64,000 nucleotides of DNA, from contig ARYC01017025.1 of NCBI GenBank assembly GCA_000711775.1, positions 38,308 through 102,307 on the forward strand, in the 5' to 3' direction. The position numbers and the translations under genes are program-made. This stretch comes from Oxytricha trifallax (lineage: Eukaryota > Ciliophora > Spirotrichea > Sporadotrichida > Oxytrichidae). The notes beneath the pieces were generated by a model. The model made no database searches and was not told where the DNA came from. It saw only the letters and a program-made list of their open reading frames with translations. Positions 27,591 through 38,522 of the stretch are shown here, in pieces (the first letter of the stretch is position 1; each line of letters starts with the position of its first letter).

Positions 27591-30088
27591 TAATTTTTGT
27601 ATATAAAAAAATTAAATAAGTTCATATAATTAAAAAAGATATATTTGTTATTACGATTTAAATTTGCATAATTTCTATTATTTAAAAAATCTCTTTATGT
27701 TTAATACTTAATTACTTTATTATTTAATATATTTAAGTATTTTCATATTTTTTTTATGATCTTTGCAAAGTATAAAAAACAAAAAATAAAAAATTATATT
27801 ACTAATATTAATTTTTTGATAATTAAATTAAATCTATATTTCATTTGAAAATTATTATAAAAATTTGCAATCAAGCAAACTATCTAATGAATAAAATTCC
27901 TGAATTAAATTATATATGAGTTTACTTTTATATATTAATTTATGATTTTGTTTAAAAAAATCATATGTATTAAACATTTTTAATATAATATAATATATTA
28001 ATTTATTCAATTATTTATAAATTATATTTTGTAAAGTAATTTATAAATAAATATGTATATATAGAAAGCATAAGATTATGTATAATATTCCAAATATTTT
28101 TTTAATCATAAAAAGAAATTTTTTCTTATAAAATTATGTTTTTCTAAAACGATTTCTCTCAGTTGGTTGAAATAAAATAATCTTTAGATTTTTATAATAA
28201 ATATAATTTTCCTTATCATGTAAAATATACACATTAATTAAATATTAATTTGGTCACTAATTTAAATTTTTATTTTTAATAACAAATAGGTTAATTTTAA
28301 TTTTTCTAGTATATTTTAATCATTTATTGATAAAATCATCTCTAAATTTGTTATTAATGATTTATATGATTTACCAAGTTAAAATAAAATTTAAATAAAA
28401 TAATTATAAATGAGTTTTTCTTCGAATTAAATATACTAATTATTACTTCATATTAGAATATTAATTAAATGTTAAAAACATGTAGCAGAATGATATAATT
28501 CAAAATTGTGTTTTAAATTTTTGGAAAATATAGATTCATAAATTTGGTCTTCAATATACAGTAATATTATTTTGTTGCTATATTAAATCTCTAAAATTTA
28601 GTATTAAAAAATTTACAAGGTTTTTATGATGTTTCACTTTGAATATAAGTTAGTTAAGTGGCAAAAATTCATATTGTAATTACTATCAAATTAAACCTAA
28701 ACAACTATAAAATAACTTTTATGTTTATTTTTTGCTTTATAAATATAATTTTTCAATTGATTCATTTTATATTAATTTAAATTAAACTAAGGATTTAGTA
28801 AATTTTAATGTATGTTTTTAGCAATAACTCCCACACATTTTGTAAAAAGCAAGTATAAATCAACCTAGCTCGCAAAACTTTAAATTTCAAGAAAATTCTT
28901 AAAATCTTTATAAAATAAAAAGTATTTATGGGGAATCACCAGTTACTAGAAATGCAAGCTTTTAAGGTTATTTCAATTAAAATAAGAGTTTACCTAGCGG
29001 TTATAATCAAAATAATATTAAATAAAAGCATTCTAGGAATTTGACATTATAACTGAATGGTGTTAATTAGTATCAAGCTTATACTAAAAACAATTATATG
29101 TGTTTTTAATTTAATATGTTAAAGGAAGGGGAATAATATAATCAGGTATCTAGCCTTGCAAATATAATTATGTAAAAAAATATTTTTTCCTTTTAAAATC
29201 TACTCAATTATTTATTATAATTGTTATCATTAATTTTGACGATTTTCTTAATTAAACTTTATTAAAACATAATTTTTTAATAAACTAATTTATTCTTAAG
29301 AATAAATACCTCTTTAACTCATCTTCAAAAATAGTATTTATGCTTCAATTGAAGTAAATCTATTTAGATTATTTACTAAATTATTTCAAATTTAAGCTAA
29401 ATTATTTTTTTCTAGAATTATTATGTATCTAATTTACAATTATACTTTGACAAATAAGCAATCTAGCATAAATTTAAAACATCAAAGTTTTACCTCAAAT
29501 AAAACCTCTCTTCAAACTTCAAGATTGCAAAACTACACTTTAATCCCTAAAACTGATAGATCCTTAAAACCAAAGAAATCTTAACAATTAGCTATTTAAA
29601 ATGTGAAGTAATAAAACTTGGAGTTATTTTCTTAATACCAGAAAGCTTCTAAATTTCATTAGGATAGATTCAATCATACAATCTTAATGCAAAATAATTA
29701 AAATAACTTAAGTAGAAATTTAATTAATAAAGTTGAAGTGAAACATTCAAGTTTCTTGGATTATTTAGAGAACGAAGGATTGAACGCTTAGAGAAGAAAG
29801 AAAAACTAAAATGTGAAAGAATAGGATTATAATGGAATGCATGATTTAGATTAAATTTAGTTCTATTTATAAATAGGGTTTAATGTCAAATTTCAGATAA
29901 ATAAATATAAAGATCACTTATAGTTCAGTGACTAAAATTATTCAACTCTATTGAATTAAATCACTGCTCAAAACTAACTTTAGTAACGCATTAATGCAGA
30001 TGTATTTCCTGAAATATCCCCGGTTACAGGAATAAACATAAAAAACATACTTGATAAGCAGAAGTAACTGAGAAAATAGTAAAAACTA

Positions 30089-33000
30089 ATGCAGTAAAAT
30101 TCTTTTCTAACTTAAGAAACTAATAAATTAAAACTTAATCAATCTCCCTAATCTAATAAGAAAACAAATCAACAAGCATTTTTAACAGGTGTGGAGAGCA
30201 GATTGTAAAATAGTTTCAGGTAGTCTGATAGTCATAGTAGAAGCAGTAGTACTTCAAACAAGACAGAAGATTTAATGCAATCAGAAAAATCTAAACATTC
30301 AGTACAAATATCAAGTGATGATGAAGATGATATACCAACATCTCAAGCCTTTTCTCCAAATAATGAAGAGTCACTTAGTCCTAAAATTCATGTAGTTATT
30401 TGAATTTTTAATTAAATTAAATCTTATATAACAATAGTGAAATAATTTTACTTTAATTATGTTTACTTTGATAAAGAAATTTAAAGTAAAGACTGGTGAA
30501 GATGCGCTTATCAACTATTAATAAATCTGCTAAAAAGGAATTAAGAAAACTGAGAAGTATAATATAATGGGAAAGTAAATAAAAAATCCACTTTTAACAT
30601 ACATGAACGCTGTAGATAATTAAAAGCAATCTCCAAGGGCTTTCGGCTTGGTACATCGCAAAAAAGGGAATGAAATTAATATTAGTTCGTTTTATCTCAG
30701 TGATAAATATGTTGATGCATTCTCCAAAGGAATAAATTTATCTAAATAAGTACATAAATTGAACTTAAGCAGGAATTAACTTACATCAAACACTGTCATC
30801 AAGATTTGTTTAAGTAAAAATATTTTAAATTAATCATTTTTTACTTTCTATAATAAATTACTATTAAAATTCTTTAGCAAATTCCCAAACATTTAATTGA
30901 ACTAAATTTATCAAATAATCCTGGTATACATTTAGAAGCTTATAGAATATTAGCAGAGGAAATATTATCAAATGATGAATATAGATTACAAAGATTGATA
31001 CTTGAAGGAAATAAAATTAATGATAATATAGTTAAGATTCTTTCAAAGTCCCTCATATAATACACAATTTATCATTATATTTTAACTATAATTAATCGTA
31101 ATTTATTTTAGAAGACAATAGCACTTTAAGGTTCTTAAACCTTAGTAAAAATGACATAACTTTCAATGGTGCATATTATTTGGGGGAATTATTGAAAGAT
31201 AACTTAACTTTATCTGTTCTTTTCTTGCATTGGAATAAGTTACAAGCCAAGGGTGGATAGTATATAGCATAGGCACTTTAAGTAAATAATACTCTATAGA
31301 TTCTAGATTTATCTTTTTGTGCCCTTGGGAATGGTCGAGAAAATTTTGAAAATATCATGAAAAATGCTATGAAAACTAAAAATAATTTAAGATCTAGCAT
31401 TAATTTAGCTGAATTATCAACTAGAAACATTAATTTTGGTTAAGGAATTAAAACTCAAAAAAAATGAATATATTGATTATGTTAAATGATGAATATCAGG
31501 ATTATTGATCATGAATTTTTGAAATTAAATATATATTCAAATTCAAAATGTAATTTATCAGATTTATAATTTTTCAAATTAATAAAATGAATTTATATGT
31601 ATAAAAATATTCACCTATCCTCTCTGATTAAATACACTAAAACTGATATTTAGAAACAAACTAATGTAAGTTGTGCTATAAATTTGATTCAAAATACATT
31701 TATTCGCCATTTTAATTCAATACCTCTTGATTTAATTATAAATATGTTATGAATTACGAAATTTGACATTCAAAGTTGAGGTGGATAAATTGAGTATATT
31801 TTACAGAATTAAATATAGTTTCTAAAATGGAACTAATTAATCTAACCCTGTATCAATTTTAGGTTCATAGAATGACTTTTAATTTATAGAATAAAAAATT
31901 TATAAAAAAATAAGAATTATTAGGTGAAATCGATAGCTTTTAACTGCATAGCATTTCCTAGATAACTGACTTATTTGAATAAAATTGCATATATTAAACA
32001 TAATTTAATTTGTATTTCTCAAAATTACCGCAGTTATTTTGTATTAAAGTATTTATTTTACCTTTTTCTTTTATATTTTATCGATATCATATATTGCTAA
32101 GTGAATTCGAGTATGCTAATTAAATCCTTTTTAGAAGTCATCTATTATTTTTATATAATAAAAATTAATTTTTTATTGCATGAGATGCTTAAACCTCTTT
32201 GAAGACATAATATGGATCTATAGCAAATTTTATTAAAAAAGTTTCTCTAATTATTTTTTTCAAACTAGATTTTAATATCAAGTCACTTAATTAAATTATA
32301 AATTGATAAAAATTAAGTAAAAATATTTAAATTTTTTGAAATAGATTTATAATAAACCGTTAATTATAACAAAAATCATCAAAATTTAAACTGCATTCAC
32401 TTCTTTTTTTTTAAAATTTCAAATAATATATCATTTAATCTATATTAAAAATTAATATAAGATCTTTAATGAAAAAGATTTATTTATTTATAACTATTTA
32501 ATTTATCTTTTTTTTTATAAATTTAAGAAAATTCTTTCAGATATTTGTTTTGAACAAGACAATCTCCAAAAGGGAATATAGAGATTAATACTAATATGGC
32601 ATAATGTTGGAAAGAAGCATTCATTGCGAATAAAAAACTAGTTCATTTAGATTTATCCCAAAATGACCTATGCGCTTAAGAAATTGATATTATGAGTAAA
32701 TAATTTCTCTACAATTTAATTTTTACATAGGTTAAGGATTAAGAGAAAATCATTCTATTTTGGGATTGCATATGCTTGGAAACGAAGCTAAAGTTGATGC
32801 TTAAGGTTTCTTAGAAGTTCAAAATACCAGAGAATAACCCTCTTCAGTAAATCACGTATTTACAAGAATTCAACGTAACTTTAAAAATATTTAAATTAAC
32901 ACCTTATTTAGCTACTCTATAAGCAGGAACAATTGTGAATAAAGATTTAATTAAACTTAAGGCTACCTCAAATTGCTGGATTTGTGAAGGTTGGACAGAA

Positions 33001-34514
33001 TTCAAATTTACCTATAAATGTTCTGTTACAAACCCATCAGAGGATATACAAGTTAAGATAAATCTATCTTGTGATGAGTTCAATGGAGAAAATATGATTT
33101 ACTAATAAAGTTAAGAAGGCTGTTAAATCTTTGAAATTACAAGGATGCTTCCTCCTGGTGAAGTCACTTATTACTTTTAGCAAGATAACTAAATATAAAT
33201 TGATGAAAATTCTCCGTTTGTTGAAACAAAAGACACTAAAAGTAAATCTTAGCTTCTCAAGTTAAATGTACCAAAGACAAACATCATCAAAAATGTGATA
33301 AAGAAGTAAATTGTGTTAACTGAGACATACTTACAAGATATGACTTGTATACCAAGACCACCACCTAAGATAGAAGAGGAAAGAGAAAACCTCAAAACCC
33401 CATGGAGCTTTTTCAATTCAGTTTTCAAAGACTACAAGCAAGATACTATAGAGCTATTGAATGAATGTTTTGAGTTTGATTGGGATTCTTCTAAGTTGGA
33501 AAAGATCATTAAGAATGAAGAAGAAAGACTACAATGCAAAGTTTACCTTAAAAGCTAGTACAAAATCATGTAAGACTAGTAAATAAGGAATTATAATTAT
33601 TTTTAGTCGAGAGACCTACAAGTTTTATTCTGGGGTAGATCCTGTAGGTTACATATGCTCAATTGGTACAAATTTATACAGTGATATCATAAGTAACTGT
33701 GGAGATTTTATTGATGGAAAGATATTCAAACTTTCAGATTTAGATTTAAATTTTGTTGCAACTAACTCAGGTACAAAGAAAAATAATCCTAGAAATCCTG
33801 AAAGATAATTAGTTAGATATTAATTTATGGAGGTATTAGTTAGACTTGCTGTTGATAAATTCATTAAAAGTAAGTTTACAAATTTTAATCCTGATAAACA
33901 TAGATGGAAATATGAAATCGGTACATGAAGCAGTCGTTCATGCTTTTGAAAACTATTTTTTACCTTTCTTCAAGCAATTTGACTGCCATATTTTTAGAAA
34001 AGAAAAGCTCTGGAACGAGGATTGCGATATTGTATTTAAAAGAAATATGAAAATTGTTTAAGCTCTTTATACCAAGTACTCAGGTAAATATGCTATGCCT
34101 GGCCAGCCAAAGTATATGTCCCTTGATGAATTCATAGAAATGGTAAATTAATCTGGTATTATTGATGAAACCTTTGGAGCAAGAGAAGTAAGTCCGCTTT
34201 ACAATATCTCTATGATGACCCAAAAGAATGAACTAGACTTTGATCGGCACTATAATATGATACTTGTTGAATTTGTAGAGGCTCTGGGACGATTAGCGGA
34301 TAAACTTTAATTGAAAGATTATTTCCCTGAACTGCCATCTAATTTGCCTCATTAACTTGACAAAAAGATTGAAAGTTTACTTATGGTCTTATGTCAATAT
34401 TGTTTGCCAAAGTCATAGGGAGAGATATTTGAAAAATAAATTCGTAAAGCAATTGAAGAAGAACTCTCTAAGCCTAAGAGAACTAAGTATGGCATTAATA
34501 ACAAGAAATATTGA
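30089..34514 (+). CDS. Leucine-rich-repeat protein with conserved C-terminal region, split by IESs
   Basis: Starts at ATG 30089 and ends at TGA 34512-34514. Segments: 30089-30391, 30477-30806, 30884-31057, 31111-31355, 32580-32695, 32731-32874, 32912-33569, 33607-33869, 33904-34514, giving 947 codons. Introns are 30392-30476, 32696-32730, 32875-32911, 33570-33606 and 33870-33903; the rest are IESs. The N-terminus is Ser/Gln-rich. Ribonuclease-inhibitor-type LRRs follow (LIELNLSNNPG, LRFLNLSKNDIT, LQILDLSFCALG, LVHLDLSQNDL). Then comes a CWICEGW...MLPPGEVTYYF module and an acidic C-terminal region (SLDEFIEMV, MILVEFVEALGRLADKL). I know this layout from LRR proteins of ciliates and flagellates, where some are axonemal, but the function here is unknown. 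Confidence 0.75.
30807..30883. other. IES candidate in LRR gene, pointer ATT
   Basis: AT-rich insert of about 77 bases between copies of ATT (30804-30806, 30881-30883). Removal joins VIKI to PKHLIELNLSNN in frame, restoring the LRR spacing. GT-AG intron boundaries do not keep the frame here. Confidence 0.5.
31058..31110. other. IES candidate in LRR gene, pointer TA
   Basis: 53-base AT-rich insert bounded by TA (31056-31057, 31109-31110). Removal joins ILSKSLI to EDNSTLRFLNLS in frame. No in-frame GT-AG solution was found. Confidence 0.5.
31356..32579. other. Large IES candidate (1,224 bp) in LRR gene, pointer AATAT
   Basis: Separates two halves of one LRR domain. AATAT occurs at 31351-31355 and 32575-32579; joining there reads NFENIEINTNMAQCWKEAF in frame and leads into the next repeat. 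The insert is AT-rich and gene-free. The left half stays open for 38 codons past the pointer to a TGA near 31467, so an alternative is two separate genes, but the right half then has no start and begins mid-domain. Confidence 0.65.
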
Positions 34515-34664
34515 TAATAAGTTATAGTTTTATAATATTTTTATTACATTAAAACATGGTATTATGCAATAAAATTAATTGCTAGTTTTAAAATATATGG
34601 ATTTCTTCTCTAAAAGCTTTATAATTTTTAAAATAAACTTTTAAATCAACTTTCGAAAAAAGAA

Positions 34665-36974
34665 ATGTCATCATTTTACACCCAATCAATCAGACTTAAC
34701 TCCTCACTTTTAGGAAAAAGAAACAGCCCAGCTACCTCTTTCAACCTCCAAGAACACTTAAAGAATCAATTCCAAAGATCATGCCCTTCAACTGCGCTTA
34801 ACAGCGATGAATCCAGAAAGACTAGCTATGACCATAGAGAAGAAGACTGCTCTAGAAGTAACAGTGGTGCTACCCCAAATTCTTTGGGTCCTAACCTCTC
34901 ACAATTAAGTTCATCATTAAATAACCACAACAGAATTCAGGATAGTGTATTCGGAAGAAATTCTGACATGAACGAGAACGAGTTCGAAAGATTCAGATCA
35001 TACGCTGCTGATCTCAGATTTGCACCTGCAGGGCCGCGTCCGCCAGTTCCCCCTGTGGGGGGCTTATTCAACTACAATCAGATAAATGATTAATTTATTT
35101 AAAAACTTAGTGAGTATTTAAACTTTATGAATGATGCTGCAGGCACCATCAAAAACAACAATAGTTGTCTGCAAAGTATTTATAATAAAATTAATAACAA
35201 GCAAAATATAATAACTTCTATTCCTATCGTAGTAGAGTAACAGCAATCTCAAACTAAGATCAGCAACAGCGGCTTCACTGAAAATTCAATTTATCTCAGC
35301 AATTAGACTGAAATCTCTCATAACTCTTCTTTCACTAACTCCACCTCCCCTAACCTAATGAACAATGAAAACTTTTCCGTATATGAAATATAAATTATTA
35401 GTGGAATATTAGTGATTTAGAAATATATTAATTTTATTAAAATTTATTATAAAATATTTATTAATTGTTTCTTTAATAAATATACTTCTTTGTTTTAAAT
35501 ATACGGGAAACTTAATTTACATAAATTTTCTCACTATCATCTTGATTATTTACTTTCATTTTAAAGTTAAGATTAGAAAAAATTATAAAATCTTTCAAAT
35601 TTTAGTATAATTAAGTTTTTATATATAAAAATTTTGATTTAATATAATTTCATGATATTTAAAATATAATTTAATAAGCACAATATTTTCTATTTTTAAA
35701 ATTGAAATAATATAATCAAATATTAAAATGAACCAAAGATTGACCTGATCAATTTAGAAAATCAATCAACAGGATCTAGCCCGTAAATTGAATTATCTAC
35801 TGATCATGAAGAATTGAGTTCAAAGTTCGATGAACCTCAAAACATCTTTGCACAATTGTAAGTTAATCAATAATTTACCTTAATTCCTGCTTTTAGTGAG
35901 AATTTCGATGGTTCAAGAAGAAGAGATACTAAGTTTGAAGCAAAAATAACTGCTTCTGCAAAGGCACCAGAAAACAACGGAAAGATTTCTTGCAAGGGAT
36001 GCCACTTACTTTATCATAAGTTGAAGTTCTAGGGATTCTGCCACAATTGCTACAAGATTTACGAAGCTGTCGAGCAGTTTGTTTCCTTGAACAATGGAAA
36101 ATTTGAATTTGTAGATAAGAAGTGCAACTTTGTACTTACTTGCGAGAACTCACACCAATGGAAAGTAGACTTCAAGACCAAGCAGTAAGTGAAATTCAAA
36201 TAAACTAAATAGTAAATCTGACAAATTCTATAGAGTAAAGAAGTGGTGCAAGACCTGCAAGAAGAGTGCTAGAGCCACTCGCAAGGAATACCTTAAGATG
36301 ATGGATGAAGAAGAGCAAAAGAGAAAGATTGAAATGCAGCGTGAACTTTTCAACAGAGCGAGAGTCCCAGGACAATCGCACTATGCTGCAGGAGGAAATT
36401 CATCATCATCTTCGTCCTCACCTTCGAGTGGCTCTTTTTTCAACAACGCATATGAAGAATGCGATTTAGAGGACGATGATCTGCATGGAGGGGATCTGGG
36501 AGGGCATCATCATGGGCATGGGCATTACCATGTAGATTCAGAAGAAGATAAGAGACAAAGTGAGATCTTCTTTTCTGTCCTGACTGGGGAGGAAGGAGAG
36601 GAAAGAAAGTTCTCACAAGAAATGATGGACCAGATGGTCGAATACATCTTAAACCAAACTGATTCTAGACTAATCAGATTCTTGTAAACTTTTTACTTAA
36701 ATTTCATTTCCAGTATATATTTTTTTTCTATGATAGTTTAAGATTTGAAATATCCCTTAATCTCTATTTTAGCCAACAAGTTAGTGAAGATAAGAGAATG
36801 AGAGCTTTCAGAAGAGTAGCAAGAATTGTTCATCCCGATAAGAACCACCACCCGTATGCCAAGGATGCTTTCCAAAAGATTTTTAATTGTAGTATACGGA
36901 GTAAACCGAAAAATTAAAAAATTTGGTTCTGGTTTGGTTTGTTAATTGAGGCTGAGGAAGTTAGATGCTTCTGA
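34665..36974 (+). CDS. Zinc-binding protein with C-terminal J domain
   Basis: ATG at 34665; TGA at 36972-36974. Introns 35858-35896, 36185-36233 and 36684-36772, and an IES near 35370-35732, leave about 589 codons. The N-terminus is Ser/Asn-rich with a proline patch (PAGPRPPVPPVGG). The centre has paired cysteines suggesting zinc binding: CKGCH, CHNCYKIY, CNFVLTC...H, WCKTCKK. Next come a serine run and a histidine-rich patch (HHHGHGHYH). The last part, RRVARIVHPDKNHHP near 36810-36860, is helix II plus the HPD loop of a DnaJ domain, which in this family stimulates Hsp70 ATPase. The J domain is at the C-terminus and its last helix is short. A TTAATTG repeat (36886 and 36941 regions) could be another pointer that would end the protein sooner. 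Confidence 0.65.
35370..35732. other. IES candidate in J-domain gene
   Basis: About 360 bases of AT-rich non-coding DNA. AATGAA at 35364-35369 and 35727-35732 joins MNNE to PKIDLINLEN in frame. ATGAA at 35383-35387 would also keep the frame, so the left limit is uncertain by 18 bases. Confidence 0.6.
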
Positions 36975-37259
36975 ATATTGTCTCAATTAATCGAGAAGAT
37001 TTGCTACTTAAATACTAGTTGCAAGAGATAAATGAATTAGGATTTTATTATGCCTACTATATAATAAAGGATTGCTATATTTTGAGATTAACTACTGCTC
37101 TTTTACGATATGAATAAATTTAATATTTTGCTTTATAATATAAACAATTTAACTGGAAACTAATCTTAATATGTTCAATTATTGTATAATTAACTCTACT
37201 ACTATATACACATTAAATTCATTAAATATAAAGCAAAATCTCGCAAATTTTAAACCTTT

Positions 37260-38292
37260 TCACATTAACTTTTTAACTGGAACTGGAGGCACAGGTACTA
37301 TTTTAGTTTTATCAGTCATTATTGCAGCAATTATGGCAAATATAACTGCTGCAATAAAAAGAAGCATCAACAGACATGTAAACCAATCCTTGATATATTC
37401 ATGCCAAAACACTTTAATCGCCTATCCCAGCCTCCTGCAAGAATTATCTATTTTTTATAGTTCTAAATCTATGACCATAGGTTAGTTCTTTTTCTTTTCT
37501 AGTTCTTGCTCGTTATAACTTCGCCCAGATTGAGAGATGATTGGGCCATCAATTTTTACATCATTAATGCTGCCAAGGGGAGGTACTTTTAAATGCTTTT
37601 ATTAATTTTGCTTTATTTATTCCTTTAGTTTGTCTATTGCTATACTGTCTTCTTTTGGAAGTTAAACTTGTTTTAAGCAATTGAAGTTAAATTTTTGATA
37701 AATTAAAATTTTGGCATCAAATAAATGCATAAATAGCAGGTTTATATGCCGATCTCTTCTATCAATTCTAGATCTACATTTTCAGGGTCTAATTCCTCGA
37801 TATTTTTGAGTTGATCTAATTCATTTGCAAGTCTAATTTCATATTTAAATTTTCTTTTCTTTTCATTCAAGTTTTCCTCTAGTTCATTGACAATTTGACG
37901 TAACTTATTTAGCTTCTCTATAACAAATGAATTAGTCTTGATAATTTCTTATTTATGAGAAATTTCTTATTAAAATATTGCTATACTTACCATTCAACTC
38001 AACCTCTTTCATTTTAGGAACTCTTTTTATCTCATATTGCATATTTTTGATATCTGAATTAGCTCTTTAAATGTCTCTTATAATTCCTTCAAGAGTTTTC
38101 TTTCTATCATGAGTCTCTTTCTAATAAAAACATATTATAATGAGAATTATATAGATTTCCACATTCTTTTTTTAATGATAAACAAATACTTACCACTAGA
38201 TCAAGCTAGTCAAATTAATTTCTAAGTTTTTGGATTCTAAGAGTCAATATTTCAATTTGATCTTCTATGTTTGCTATCAAGTTAGGATCCAT
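37260..38292 (-). CDS. Tail-anchored coiled-coil membrane protein
   Basis: ATG at 38292; TGA at 37262-37260. Segments 38292-38194, 38120-37991, 37947-37735 and 37675-37260 give 285 residues. Introns 38121-38193 and 37948-37990 have GTAAGT starts. Most of the protein is charged and heptad-like (IEDQIEILTLRIQKLRNQFD; IEKLNKLRQIVNELEENLNEKK). Near the C-terminus is one strong membrane segment, CLLMLLFIAAVIFAIIAAIM, followed by a short proline-rich tail. Coiled coil plus C-terminal anchor is the SNARE-like layout for vesicle fusion, but I could not identify a SNARE zero-layer with confidence, so this remains a tail-anchored coiled-coil protein of unknown role. The neighbouring minus-strand gene starts its own segments upstream. 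Confidence 0.65.
37680..37738. other. IES in tail-anchored protein gene, pointer TGCT (minus)
   Basis: AGCA on plus at 37676-37679 and 37735-37738 flanks an AT-rich insert. Joining reads GIQTCLKQVQLPKED in frame; without it the two reading frames do not meet. Confidence 0.6.
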
Positions 38293-38522
38293 TAAAATAC
38301 TTCAACTACTACTGTTATAATATGAAAATATATATAAATCAAATTTATAATTCAAATTCAAGTTTTAATATTAATGAAAAGAATTTAATATCGATGATTT
38401 AAATATGTTTATATGTAATTAATAGAAAGATAAACAATTAATGCAAGCAATTAAGCTAAACATTTCAATTTTAATTTCAATCATATATACAATAAAATCA
38501 GTTATGAGCTAGCTAATTATTA

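Larger units (their letters stand above)
2459..30088. other. Gene-free AT-rich germline tract
   Basis: About 27.6 kb of very AT-rich DNA. I found no ORF with recognisable protein character on either strand, even with TAA/TAG read as glutamine; open stretches are short and K/N/I/F/L-rich, as expected by chance. It holds the inverted-repeat elements listed separately, plus short (AT)n runs near 6373, 7204 and 20122. It fits germline-limited intergenic sequence eliminated from the somatic nucleus. Confidence 0.75.

Noticed and set aside
37171-37485. Plus-strand ORF of 104 codons with hydrophobic stretch
   Set aside because: Its hydrophobic part is the antisense of the membrane segment of the minus-strand tail-anchored gene, which reads through introns and an IES in frame.
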